Assembly (NCBI RefSeq): GCF_001570805.1
Contig: NZ_BCSJ01000015.1
Coordinates: forward strand, 124,001-188,000
Length of the DNA: 64,000 bases
Direction: 5' to 3'
From: Brevibacterium epidermidis NBRC 14811
GTDB lineage: Bacteria > Actinomycetota > Actinomycetes > Actinomycetales > Brevibacteriaceae
Translations under genes and position numbers: made by a program
The notes under the pieces: model-generated
Told to the model about the DNA's origin: nothing
What the model saw: the letters and a program-made list of their open reading frames with translations, nothing else
Database searches by the model: none
In this document: positions 26,475 to 34,296 of the stretch, piece after piece
Layout: each line of letters opens with the position of its first letter
Position numbering within the stretch: the first letter of the stretch is position 1

Positions 26475-27542
26475 GTGAAGAAGCTCGCTTCCGCGGTGTC
26501 GATGATCGCCGCCTCCGCCCTCGTCCTCTCCGCCTGCGGTTCCGCCGAAGGCGGCGAATCCGGCTCGGACTACCTCGCCTGCATGGTCTCCGACTCCGGC
26601 GGCTGGGACGACCAGTCGTTCAACCAGTCGAGCCGCGAGGGCCTGGACAACGCGAAGAAGAACCTCGGCATCGAGGAGAGCCTCGCCGAGTCCCAGGGCG
26701 ACGCCGACTTCGGGCCGAACGTCGACAACATGGTCCAGCAGGGCTGCAACCTCACCTTCGGTGTCGGATTCCTCCTCGAGGACACGATCCAGGAAGCCGC
26801 CGAGGCGAACCCGGACCTCAACTTCGCCCTCATCGACTCGGGCTTCTCCGACGCCGACGGCAAGCCGGTGACGCTCGAGAATGCGAAGCCCGTCGTCTTC
26901 AACACCGCAGAGGCCGCCTACCTCGCCGGCTATGTTGCGGCCGCGACCTCGAAGTCCGGCAAGGTCGGCACCTTCGGCGGCGTCCAGATTCCGTCGGTGA
27001 CGATCTTCATGGACGGCTTCTCCGATGGTGTGAAGAGGTTCAACGAAGACAAGAAGAAGGACGTCAAGCTGCTCGGCTGGAACAAGGAGAAGCAGGACGG
27101 ATCGTTCTCCGGTGACTTCGAGAACCAGGGACAGGGTCAGGAACTGACCAAGCAGATGATCTCCCAGGGTGCCGACGTCATCATGCCGGTCGCCGGACCC
27201 GTCGGCCTCGGTGCCGCCGCTGCGGCGAAGGAAGCCGGCGACGTCAAGCTCGTGTGGGTCGATTCCGACGGCTACGAGTCGACCGAATACGGCGACATCA
27301 TGCTCACCTCGGTCGTCAAGCAGATCGCCAACGCGGTCGAGGACACCGTCAAGGAAGGCACGGAGGACAAGTTCACCAACGAACCCTACGTCGGCACCCT
27401 CGAAAACGAAGGCGTGGGCATCGCTCCCTACCACGACCTCGACAAGGAAGTTCCCGAAGACGTGAAGAAGGAAGTCGAAGAGCTCAAGAAGCAGATCATC
27501 GACGGCAGCCTCGTCGTCGAGTCGGAGAGCACACCGAAGTAA
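26475..27542 (+). CDS. BMP-family nucleoside-binding lipoprotein
   Basis: Substrate receptor of a nucleoside ABC importer (BmpA/PnrA/BasB type), 355 residues. The signal peptide VKKLASAVSMIAASALVL ends at LSAC with lipidated Cys21. The mature part shows family motifs WDDQSFNQSSREGLDNA and the GVGFLLEDTIQEAAEANP region, followed by VGTFGGVQIPSVTIFMDGF. The start is GTG 26475; an in-frame start 30 bases upstream would put 10 extra residues before the basic n-region. A stem-loop at 27554-27590 separates it from the ATPase, which usually ensures an excess of the binding protein. Downstream deo/cdd genes point to nucleosides as substrate. Confidence 0.93.
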   Translation: MKKLASAVSMIAASALVLSACGSAEGGESGSDYLACMVSDSGGWDDQSFNQSSREGLDNAKKNLGIEESLAESQGDADFGPNVDNMVQQGCNLTFGVGFLLEDTIQEAAEANPDLNFALIDSGFSDADGKPVTLENAKPVVFNTAEAAYLAGYVAAATSKSGKVGTFGGVQIPSVTIFMDGFSDGVKRFNEDKKKDVKLLGWNKEKQDGSFSGDFENQGQGQELTKQMISQGADVIMPVAGPVGLGAAAAAKEAGDVKLVWVDSDGYESTEYGDIMLTSVVKQIANAVEDTVKEGTEDKFTNEPYVGTLENEGVGIAPYHDLDKEVPEDVKKEVEELKKQIIDGSLVVESESTPK

Positions 27543-27553
27543 GCTCGTCGGTT

Positions 27554-27590
27554 AAACTGCAGGGCCGGACATTGTCGGCCCTGCAGTTTT
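27554..27590 (+). terminator. Intra-operon stem-loop (partial terminator) after the BMP lipoprotein gene
   Basis: AAACTGCAGGGCCG and CGGCCCTGCAGTTT pair perfectly over 14 bp around an 8-nt loop, with TTTT at the 3' edge. It lies 12 bp after the lipoprotein stop and 27 bp before the ATPase start, so it probably trims transcription into the rest of the operon or stabilises the upstream message. Confidence 0.75.
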
Positions 27591-27616
27591 CAAGTTTGTG
27601 AGGAGAACCGGAAGCA

Positions 27617-29176
27617 GTGAAACTCGAGCTTCGCGGGATGACCAAGGTGTTCGGATCGTTCGTGGCGAACGACCACATCGATCTCACCATCGAGCCGGGC
27701 GAGATCCACGCTCTGCTGGGTGAGAACGGCGCCGGCAAATCCACCATGATGAATGTCCTCTACGGACTCTACGATGCCGATGGGGGAGAGATCCTCATCG
27801 ACGACAAGCCGGTGAAGTTCTCCGGCCCCGGCGATGCCGTGGCCGCGGGAATCGGCATGGTCCACCAGCACTTCATGCTCGTGCCCGTGTTCACCGTCGC
27901 CGAATCCGTGGCGCTGGGCTACGAACCCACGAAGAGCCTCGGGCTCCTCGACATCAACGAGGCGCGGAAGAAGGTCAAGGAGATCTCTTCGCGCTTCAAC
28001 TTCAACATCGATCCCGACGCCCTCATCGAGGATCTGCCGGTCGGCGCACAGCAGCGTGTGGAGATCATCAAGGCTCTGTCCCGGGATGCCAAGATCCTCA
28101 TCCTCGACGAGCCGACGGCCGTGCTGACTCCGCAGGAGACCGACGAACTCATCTCGATCATGCGCCAGCTCAAGGAGCAGGGCACATCGATCGTGTTCAT
28201 CACCCACAAACTCCGTGAGGTCCGCGCGATCGCCGACGCGATCACGGTCATCCGCCGCGGCAAGATCGTTGGCGAGGCCTCGCCCGAGTCGACCGAGGCC
28301 GAACTGGCCAGCCAGATGGTCGGCCGCGCCGTGTCGCTGACGACCGAGAAGGAAGCCGCCGATCCGGGCGATGCGACTTTCCAGGTCCGGGGCCTCACCG
28401 TCGTCGACAAGGCCGAGAACGTCGTCGTCGACGATGTGTCCTTCGACGTCCGGCGTGGTGAGATTCTCGCCGTCGCCGGTGTCCAGGGCAACGGACAGAC
28501 GGAACTGGCCGAGACGATCATCGGACTCACCGAACCGCGTCTGGGCACGATCACTCTCGACGGGGAGAAGCTCGTCGGCAGCTCGGTCAAGGACCGCCTC
28601 GGTGCCGGCATCGGCTTCGTTCCCGAAGACCGTTCGACCGACGGCATCATCGCGGAATTCGCGATCCGCGAGAACATGATCCTCGACGTCTACGACCGTG
28701 AGCCCTATGCCAAGGGCCTGAATATGCGGTCGAAGGTCATCAACGAAGAGGCGAAGAAGAAGGTCGAGGAATTCGACATCCGACTCGGCAGCGTCTCCGA
28801 TCCGATCTCGACGCTCTCCGGCGGAAACCAGCAGAAGGTGGTGCTCTCCCGTGAGCTCGGGCGCGATCTGCGACTGTTCATCGCCAGCCAGCCCACCCGC
28901 GGCCTCGACGTCGGATCGATCGAATTCGTGCACAAGCGCGTCATCGCCGAACGCGATGCCGGCACGCCCTGCATCATCGTCTCGACCGAACTCGACGAGG
29001 TCTACGGACTCGCCGATCGCATCGCCGTGATGTACGCCGGACGCATCGTCGGCATCGTCGGACCCGAGACCTCCCGTGAGGCACTGGGCCTGATGATGGC
29101 CGGCGTGCCCGCCGACGAAGCCCTCGAAGCAACGGACGACGACTCAGCCACCACCTCGGCGGAGGAGACCAAATGA
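27617..29176 (+). CDS. Nucleoside ABC transporter ATP-binding protein (duplicated ATPase domains)
   Basis: A 519-residue ATPase with two fused nucleotide-binding domains, as in ribose- and nucleoside-type importers. Domain 1 has Walker A GENGAGKST near 37, the family-typical signature variant LPVGAQQRVEIIKAL and Walker B LILDEPTAVL. Domain 2 has a degenerate Walker A (GVQGNGQTE), signature LSGGNQQKVVLSREL and SQPTRGLDVGS in place of the catalytic Glu, a known feature of this family rather than damage. The start follows gaggagaaccgg. The stop overlaps the first permease start (ATGA). It matches the YufO/NupA group. Confidence 0.94.
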   Translation: MKLELRGMTKVFGSFVANDHIDLTIEPGEIHALLGENGAGKSTMMNVLYGLYDADGGEILIDDKPVKFSGPGDAVAAGIGMVHQHFMLVPVFTVAESVALGYEPTKSLGLLDINEARKKVKEISSRFNFNIDPDALIEDLPVGAQQRVEIIKALSRDAKILILDEPTAVLTPQETDELISIMRQLKEQGTSIVFITHKLREVRAIADAITVIRRGKIVGEASPESTEAELASQMVGRAVSLTTEKEAADPGDATFQVRGLTVVDKAENVVVDDVSFDVRRGEILAVAGVQGNGQTELAETIIGLTEPRLGTITLDGEKLVGSSVKDRLGAGIGFVPEDRSTDGIIAEFAIRENMILDVYDREPYAKGLNMRSKVINEEAKKKVEEFDIRLGSVSDPISTLSGGNQQKVVLSRELGRDLRLFIASQPTRGLDVGSIEFVHKRVIAERDAGTPCIIVSTELDEVYGLADRIAVMYAGRIVGIVGPETSREALGLMMAGVPADEALEATDDDSATTSAEETK

Positions 29177-30405
29177 CGACTGATATCTCACCGGCGGCTC
29201 CCTCGGCGGCACCGCCGCCGGAGTCCGAGGCCGAGGACGGCAAGGAACAGACGCTGCTGCAGCAGATCATGTCGGGTTCGTGGCTCGTCTCGCTGTTGGC
29301 GATCGTGCTCGCACTCCTCCTCGGCGGTGTCCTCATCGCCGTGTCGAATGCCGAGGTCGTTGCGGCAGCCGAGAACTTCTTCGCCGCCCCCGGCGAGTTC
29401 TTCTCCGCCCTCTTCCAAACCGTCGGAAACGCCTATTCGGCGCTGTTCCGCGGCGCGGTCTTCGACTGGGAAGCCCGCACGACCGAACGTGCCATCCGCC
29501 CCCTGACCGAGTCGATGGTCTCGGGCACACCGCTCATCCTCACCGGTCTCGGCATCGCTCTGGCCTTCCGCTGCGGTCTGTTCAACATCGGCGGACAGGG
29601 CCAGGTCATCCTCGGCGCGACCATCGCCGGCTTCCTCGGCTATGCGCTGCCGCTGCCTCCCGTCGTCCACATGCTCGTGGCTGCGATCGGCGGCATCATC
29701 GGCGGTGCGATCTGGGCCGGAATCGCCGGTGTCCTCAAGGCGCGCACCGGGGCCAACGAGGTGATCGTGACGATCATGCTCAACTCGATCGCCGGGTATG
29801 CGCTGGGCTACCTGCTCAAGGAGAACTGGTTCACGCACACGACGTCGGCGAACCCGCAGTCACGCGTCGTCGACGACTCCGCGCAGATGTTCCTGCTCCT
29901 GCCGCCGCCGTTCCGCCTGCATTTCGGCTTCATCATCGCCATCCTCGCCACGATCTTCGTGTGGTGGCTGCTCGAACGCTCGACCGTCGGCTTCGAGTTC
30001 AAGGCCGTCGGCGCGAACCCGCACGCGGCACGGACCGCAGGCATCTCCGTGTCGAAGGTGACGATCCTCGTCATGATCGTCGCCGGTGCCCTGGCCGGAC
30101 TCGGCGGCGCCGCTCAGGTGCTCGGCACCGAATTCAAACTCACCGGCGGCATCAGCGGATCGATCGGCTTCGACGCCATCACCGTGGCCCTGCTGGGACG
30201 GTCGAAGCCGCTGGGCACATTCCTCGCCGGGCTGCTCTTCGGTGCGTTCAAAGCCGGCGGCTACCTCATGCAGTCCCAGACGGGAACGCCGATCGACATC
30301 GTCCTCGTCGTCCAGTCCGTCATCGTGCTGCTCATCGCGGCCCCGCCCCTGGTGAGGTCGATCTTCCGGTTGCCCACACCGGTGCTCAAGCGGAAGGAGG
30401 ACTGA
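29173..30405 (+). CDS. Nucleoside ABC transporter permease, first subunit
   Basis: A 410-residue permease of the branched-chain/ribose-type (BPD_transp_2) superfamily with about eight to ten membrane segments. A Pro/Glu-rich cytoplasmic N-terminus of about 35 residues precedes them. Typical motifs are FNIGGQGQVILGATIAGFLG and the conserved loop ARTGANEVIVTIMLNSIAGY, followed by KAVGANPHAARTAGISV, which are hallmarks of the NupB/YufP proteins. The start overlaps the ATPase stop, and the second permease starts one base after this stop. Confidence 0.93.
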   Translation: MTTDISPAAPSAAPPPESEAEDGKEQTLLQQIMSGSWLVSLLAIVLALLLGGVLIAVSNAEVVAAAENFFAAPGEFFSALFQTVGNAYSALFRGAVFDWEARTTERAIRPLTESMVSGTPLILTGLGIALAFRCGLFNIGGQGQVILGATIAGFLGYALPLPPVVHMLVAAIGGIIGGAIWAGIAGVLKARTGANEVIVTIMLNSIAGYALGYLLKENWFTHTTSANPQSRVVDDSAQMFLLLPPPFRLHFGFIIAILATIFVWWLLERSTVGFEFKAVGANPHAARTAGISVSKVTILVMIVAGALAGLGGAAQVLGTEFKLTGGISGSIGFDAITVALLGRSKPLGTFLAGLLFGAFKAGGYLMQSQTGTPIDIVLVVQSVIVLLIAAPPLVRSIFRLPTPVLKRKED

Positions 30406-30406
30406 G

Positions 30407-31690
30407 ATGACTGCTCAGACCATGGATAGAACACCTTCGACCCAGGTCAAGGCGCTTGCGCCGATCGCCTGGAAATTCCCGATCGTCTATACGATCCTCG
30501 CCCTCGTCTCACTCATCTTCTTCGGCCTCATCGGCCGTGACGGCGACACGACCTTCCGAGTGGCCACCGGCGGAGACTTCTTCGCCATCCCCGACTTCGC
30601 CGTGTCCTCGACCGCGGCAGGTCTGACGCTGGGCATCATCCTCGTCATCATGGCCGCCGTGTCGATCTATGTGTCGGTCAAGCGCATCGACCTCGGCTCC
30701 TGGTTCCCGATGCTCTTCGGCGTGATCTTCGTCCTGTCCTTCCTCGCGTGGGCAGGCGGCGGATCCGGTGGCGTGATCCCGCTGACCACGCTGCTCGCCG
30801 GTGCCCTGGCGCTGTCCGTGCCGCTGATCTTCGGCGCCATGTGCGGTCTCGTGGGAGAGCGTTCGGGCATCATCAACATCGCCATCGAAGGCCAGCTGCT
30901 GGCCGGTGCGTTCCTCGCAGCGGTCGTCGCCTCCGTGGTGAAGAACCCGTACGCGGGTCTGCTCGCCGCTCCCATCGCCGGTGCCCTGGTCGCCGTGGTG
31001 CTCACCTTCTTCGCGGTGAAGTACTGGGTCAACCAGATCATCATCGGCGTCGTCCTCAACGTCCTCGTCGTCGGCGTCACGAGCTTCCTCTACTCGACGG
31101 TTCTCACCCAGGATCCGGAACTGTGGAACTCCCGCCAGAAGCTGCCGAATCTGCCGATCCCGCTGCTTGCGGACATTCCGGTGCTCGGACGAGTGCTGTT
31201 CGACCAGAACATCCTCGTCTACATTATGTATGTCGTCGTCATCGCCCTGCAGATCTTCGTCTTCCGCTCGAAGTGGGGTCTGCGGATGCGGGCCGTCGGC
31301 GAGCACCCGAAGGCCGCGGACACCGTCGGCATCAAGGTCAACTTCACCCGCGTGCGCAACACTCTGCTCGCCGGTGCCATCGCGGGCCTCGGCGGTGCCT
31401 TCTTCACCGTCGGCTCCGGACTGGCCTTCGGCAAGGAGATGTCGGCAGGACAGGGCTATATCGCCCTGGCGGCGATGATCCTGGGCAAGTGGAACCCGAA
31501 GGGTGCGCTGTTCGCGGCGCTGCTGTTCGGCTTCTCCAAGAGCCTCGGCAACACTCTGCAGTCCATCGGCACCCCGGTGGCCAACGAGCTGCTGCTCATG
31601 CTGCCCTACATCGTCACCGTCTTCGCCGTCGCCGGCTTCGTCGGTCGGGTCCGCCCGCCCGCCGCGGAAGGTGTGCCCTACGTGAAGTGA
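30407..31690 (+). CDS. Nucleoside ABC transporter permease, second subunit
   Basis: A 427-residue permease, partner of the preceding one (NupC/YufQ group). About ten membrane segments; the family loop GERSGIINIAIEGQLLAGAF sits near residue 150 and RAVGEHPKAADTVGIKV near 295. ATG 30407 follows gaaggaggactgag. The N-terminus has three additional hydrophobic segments before the conserved core, which accounts for its length. The spacer after it (31691-31761) leads to cdd on the same strand with no terminator seen, so cdd and deo genes probably belong to the same operon. Confidence 0.93.
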   Translation: MTAQTMDRTPSTQVKALAPIAWKFPIVYTILALVSLIFFGLIGRDGDTTFRVATGGDFFAIPDFAVSSTAAGLTLGIILVIMAAVSIYVSVKRIDLGSWFPMLFGVIFVLSFLAWAGGGSGGVIPLTTLLAGALALSVPLIFGAMCGLVGERSGIINIAIEGQLLAGAFLAAVVASVVKNPYAGLLAAPIAGALVAVVLTFFAVKYWVNQIIIGVVLNVLVVGVTSFLYSTVLTQDPELWNSRQKLPNLPIPLLADIPVLGRVLFDQNILVYIMYVVVIALQIFVFRSKWGLRMRAVGEHPKAADTVGIKVNFTRVRNTLLAGAIAGLGGAFFTVGSGLAFGKEMSAGQGYIALAAMILGKWNPKGALFAALLFGFSKSLGNTLQSIGTPVANELLLMLPYIVTVFAVAGFVGRVRPPAAEGVPYVK

Positions 31691-31761
31691 GTCCCGCCTC
31701 GGCGACGGACCAGCACGACCCCTCGAATACCCCGCAGTCGCAACCTGAAGGAAGTATCCCC

Positions 31762-32268
31762 ATGACTGTCCCCGAACCCCGCGCTTCCGCACCCGAATCG
31801 ACCGCCCCGGTCTGGAGTGAGGAACCCACCCCCGTCTGCCCCGAGGACCTCAGCGAAGGCACCTGGGAGCTTCTGCGAGCAGAAGCGAAACGGGCGATGA
31901 CGAAGGCCTATGTGCCGTACTCGAACTACCCGGTCGGGGCGGCCGGCCTCGTCGACGACGGCCGCATCGTCGGCGGATGCAATATCGAGAACGCCTCATT
32001 CGGTGTGACCCTGTGTGCGGAATGCTCGCTCCTCTCCGAGCTGTTCATGACCGGCGGGGGCCGCCTCGTCGCCTTCGACTGCGTGGACGGAGAGGGCAAC
32101 ACCCTCGTCCCCTGCGGGCGATGCCGACAGCTGCTGTTCGAACACGGCGGCAACGATCTCGTCATCAACATGCCCAGCGGACGCGCCCCGATGTCCGTGG
32201 TCCTGCCCGAAGCTTTCGGACCCGACCACCTGGCCGCCGCACGCCGCGACCGTGAGGCCAAGCACTGA
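31762..32268 (+). CDS. cdd: Cytidine deaminase
   Basis: Zinc enzyme that deaminates cytidine and deoxycytidine to uridine and deoxyuridine. The 168-residue protein is the small homotetrameric type with a 35-residue hydrophilic N-terminal extension. Zinc and catalytic residues are present: CAE near residue 92 (first Cys ligand and catalytic Glu) and PCGRC near 118. YVPYSNYPVGAAGLVDDG and GCNIENASFG are the substrate-binding stretches. ATG 31762 follows gaaggaag. Together with deoA it lets imported pyrimidine nucleosides be broken down to free base and sugar phosphate. Confidence 0.95.
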   Translation: MTVPEPRASAPESTAPVWSEEPTPVCPEDLSEGTWELLRAEAKRAMTKAYVPYSNYPVGAAGLVDDGRIVGGCNIENASFGVTLCAECSLLSELFMTGGGRLVAFDCVDGEGNTLVPCGRCRQLLFEHGGNDLVINMPSGRAPMSVVLPEAFGPDHLAAARRDREAKH

Positions 32269-32293
32269 TCGACGAAAACGAAGGATTGAGACC

Positions 32294-33583
32294 GTGAGCG
32301 TAGAAGCATTCGACACCGTCGACGTCATCGCCGCCAAGCGCGATGGCCGAGCCCTGAGCAAGGAGCAGATCGACTGGGTGATCGACGCCTACACCCGCGG
32401 CGCCGTCGCCGAAGAGCAGATGGCGGCCCTGGCCATGGCGATCTTCATCAACGACATGGAGCCCGAAGAGATCGCGCACTGGACGCAGGCGATGATCGAC
32501 TCCGGTGAGCGCATGGACTTCTCGTCCCTGTCCCGGCCGACCTCCGACAAGCATTCGACCGGGGGAGTCGGCGACAAGATCACCCTGCCGCTGGCCCCGC
32601 TCGTCGCGGTCTTCGACGTCGCCGTCCCACAGCTCTCCGGCCGCGGTCTCGGTCACACCGGCGGCACCCTGGACAAACTCGAATCGATTCCCGGCTGGCA
32701 GGCGGGCCTGAGCAATCAGGCGATCGTCGACCAGCTCGAGGACGTCGGGGCCGTCATCTGCGCGGCCGGAACCGGTCTGGCTCCGGCGGACAAGAAGCTC
32801 TACGCTCTGCGCGACATCACCTCGACGGTCGACTGCATTCCGCTCATCGCTTCGTCGATCATGTCGAAGAAGATCGCCGAGGGCACCTCCGGGCTCGTCC
32901 TCGACGTCAAGGTCGGATCCGGTGCGTTCATGAAGGACCTGACGAAGGCCCGCGAGCTTGCCCAGACGATGGTCGAGCTCGGCAAGGCCGCCGGGGTGAA
33001 TACCTCGGCGCTGCTGACCGATATGTCCACGCCCTTGGGCCTGACCGTCGGCAATGCCCTCGAGGTCCGCGAATCCGTCGAGGTCCTGGCCGGCGCAGGA
33101 CCAGCCGACGTCGTCGACCTCACCGTCGCCTTGGCCGAGGAGATGCTGCGCCTGGCCGGCAAGACCGATGTCGACGTCCGCGCCGCACTGACCGACGGTC
33201 GTGCCATGGACAAGTGGAAGCAGATGATCCGCGCCCAGCACGGTGACCCGGAGGCAGCCCTGCCCGTCGCCGAGCACACGGAGGTCGTCACCGCGACCGA
33301 ATCCGGGGTGCTCACCCAGCTCGACGCACTCTCGGTGGGAGTCGCCTCGTGGAGGTTGGGCGCCGGACGGGCACGGAAGGAAGATCCGGTCCAGGACGTG
33401 GCGGGCATCGAACTGCACGCCAAGCCCGGGGACACGGTCACGGCCGGTCAGCCGCTCATGACACTGCACACGGCGACCCCGGAACGCTTCGAACGGGCGA
33501 TCGAGGCCCTGGACTCAGCAGTCGAGATCGGCGGGGACGCCGCCTCGGTGCCGGAATCGATCGTCTTCGACACGATCACCTGA
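32294..33583 (+). CDS. deoA: Thymidine phosphorylase
   Basis: Phosphorolysis of thymidine or deoxyuridine to base and deoxyribose 1-phosphate. At 429 residues it matches the usual length. The N-terminal helical domain contains [26 protein letters not shown] near residue 85 is the phosphate-binding loop, and [17 protein letters not shown] near 115 is the family signature. GTG 32294 follows gaaggattgag, 25 bp after cdd; upstream extension to 32252 would overlap cdd and adds no family sequence. The C-terminal alpha/beta domain ([18 protein letters not shown]) is complete. Confidence 0.95.
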   Translation: MSVEAFDTVDVIAAKRDGRALSKEQIDWVIDAYTRGAVAEEQMAALAMAIFINDMEPEEIAHWTQAMIDSGERMDFSSLSRPTSDKHSTGGVGDKITLPLAPLVAVFDVAVPQLSGRGLGHTGGTLDKLESIPGWQAGLSNQAIVDQLEDVGAVICAAGTGLAPADKKLYALRDITSTVDCIPLIASSIMSKKIAEGTSGLVLDVKVGSGAFMKDLTKARELAQTMVELGKAAGVNTSALLTDMSTPLGLTVGNALEVRESVEVLAGAGPADVVDLTVALAEEMLRLAGKTDVDVRAALTDGRAMDKWKQMIRAQHGDPEAALPVAEHTEVVTATESGVLTQLDALSVGVASWRLGAGRARKEDPVQDVAGIELHAKPGDTVTAGQPLMTLHTATPERFERAIEALDSAVEIGGDAASVPESIVFDTIT

Positions 33584-33680
33584 GTTCGATCGCACACCGG
33601 CGGCACTACTGCGCGGCCGCCGACCTCACTACTCTGGAACCACAGCCCTAGAACCAGCATCACCGAACTTGGAGGAACCC

Positions 33681-34283
33681 ATGACCAGCCGCACCGATGT
33701 CGCAGCCATGATCGACCACACCCTGCTCAAGCCCGAAGCGACCCCCGCCGACGTCGACGCCCTCGTAGCGGAGGCGAAGGAGCTGGGCGTGCTCGCTATC
33801 TGCGTGTCGCCGTCCATGCTGCCGGTCACCGATCCGGGTGAGCTCGTCGTGGCCACCGTCGTCGGGTTCCCCTCCGGCCAGGTGAAGCCGGAGATCAAGG
33901 CTGCCGAGGCGAAGCAGGCTGTCGCTGACGGTGCCGCCGAGGTCGACATGGTCATCAACATCGGACAGGCCGTCGCCGGAGATTTCGACGGGCTCGAGGC
34001 CGATATCCGCGGTGTCGTCGAAGCCAGCGGGGATGCCGTCGTCAAGGTCATCATCGAGTCGGCGGCGCTGACCGATGAGCAGATCGTCGAGGCGTGCCGC
34101 CGCTCCGAGGCAGCTGGTGCCGGATTCGTCAAGACCTCGACCGGTTTCCACCCGGCCGGCGGAGCCAGCGCTCACGCTGTGTCGCTGATGCGCGAGACCG
34201 TGGGCGATCGCCTGGGCGTCAAGGCCTCCGGCGGAATCCGCACCGCCGAGGCCGCCGAAGAGATGATCGCCGCCGTCAGGTAG
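33681..34283 (+). CDS. deoC: Deoxyribose-phosphate aldolase, C-terminally truncated
   Basis: DERA cleaves 2-deoxyribose 5-phosphate to glyceraldehyde 3-phosphate and acetaldehyde. ATG 33681 follows ggagg. The TIM barrel is intact up to residue 200: [16 protein letters not shown], the Schiff-base lysine in FVKTSTGF near 151 and the second lysine in VKASGGIR near 181. The protein then ends in EMIAAVR. Normal DERA continues with an AGATRIGTSSG-type phosphate-binding loop and final helix, so some 20 or more residues are missing. The last 15 bases of the frame and the next four form a 19-nt exact match to one half of the 56-bp repeat found at 57597 and 61735, so the truncation coincides with a repeat junction. 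Activity on phosphorylated substrate is doubtful. It could be a pseudogene or an assembly artefact at a hairpin. Confidence 0.85.
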   Translation: MTSRTDVAAMIDHTLLKPEATPADVDALVAEAKELGVLAICVSPSMLPVTDPGELVVATVVGFPSGQVKPEIKAAEAKQAVADGAAEVDMVINIGQAVAGDFDGLEADIRGVVEASGDAVVKVIIESAALTDEQIVEACRRSEAAGAGFVKTSTGFHPAGGASAHAVSLMRETVGDRLGVKASGGIRTAEAAEEMIAAVR

Positions 34284-34287
34284 TTCT
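34269..34287 (+). repeat. Half copy of the 56-bp palindromic repeat, forming the end of deoC
   Basis: GCCGCCGTCAGGTAGTTCT is identical to 57638-57656, the right half of the repeat plus its conserved TTCT tail. The left half is absent. The TAG within it is the deoC stop codon. Confidence 0.8.
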
Positions 34288-34296
34288 TGGGGTGTG

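Noticed and set aside
28370-28960. Degenerate Walker A and missing catalytic Glu in the second ATPase domain of the nucleoside importer
   Set aside because: This pattern (GNGQTE and SQPTRGLD) is normal in the second domain of ribose/nucleoside-type ATPases and is not a sign of decay.
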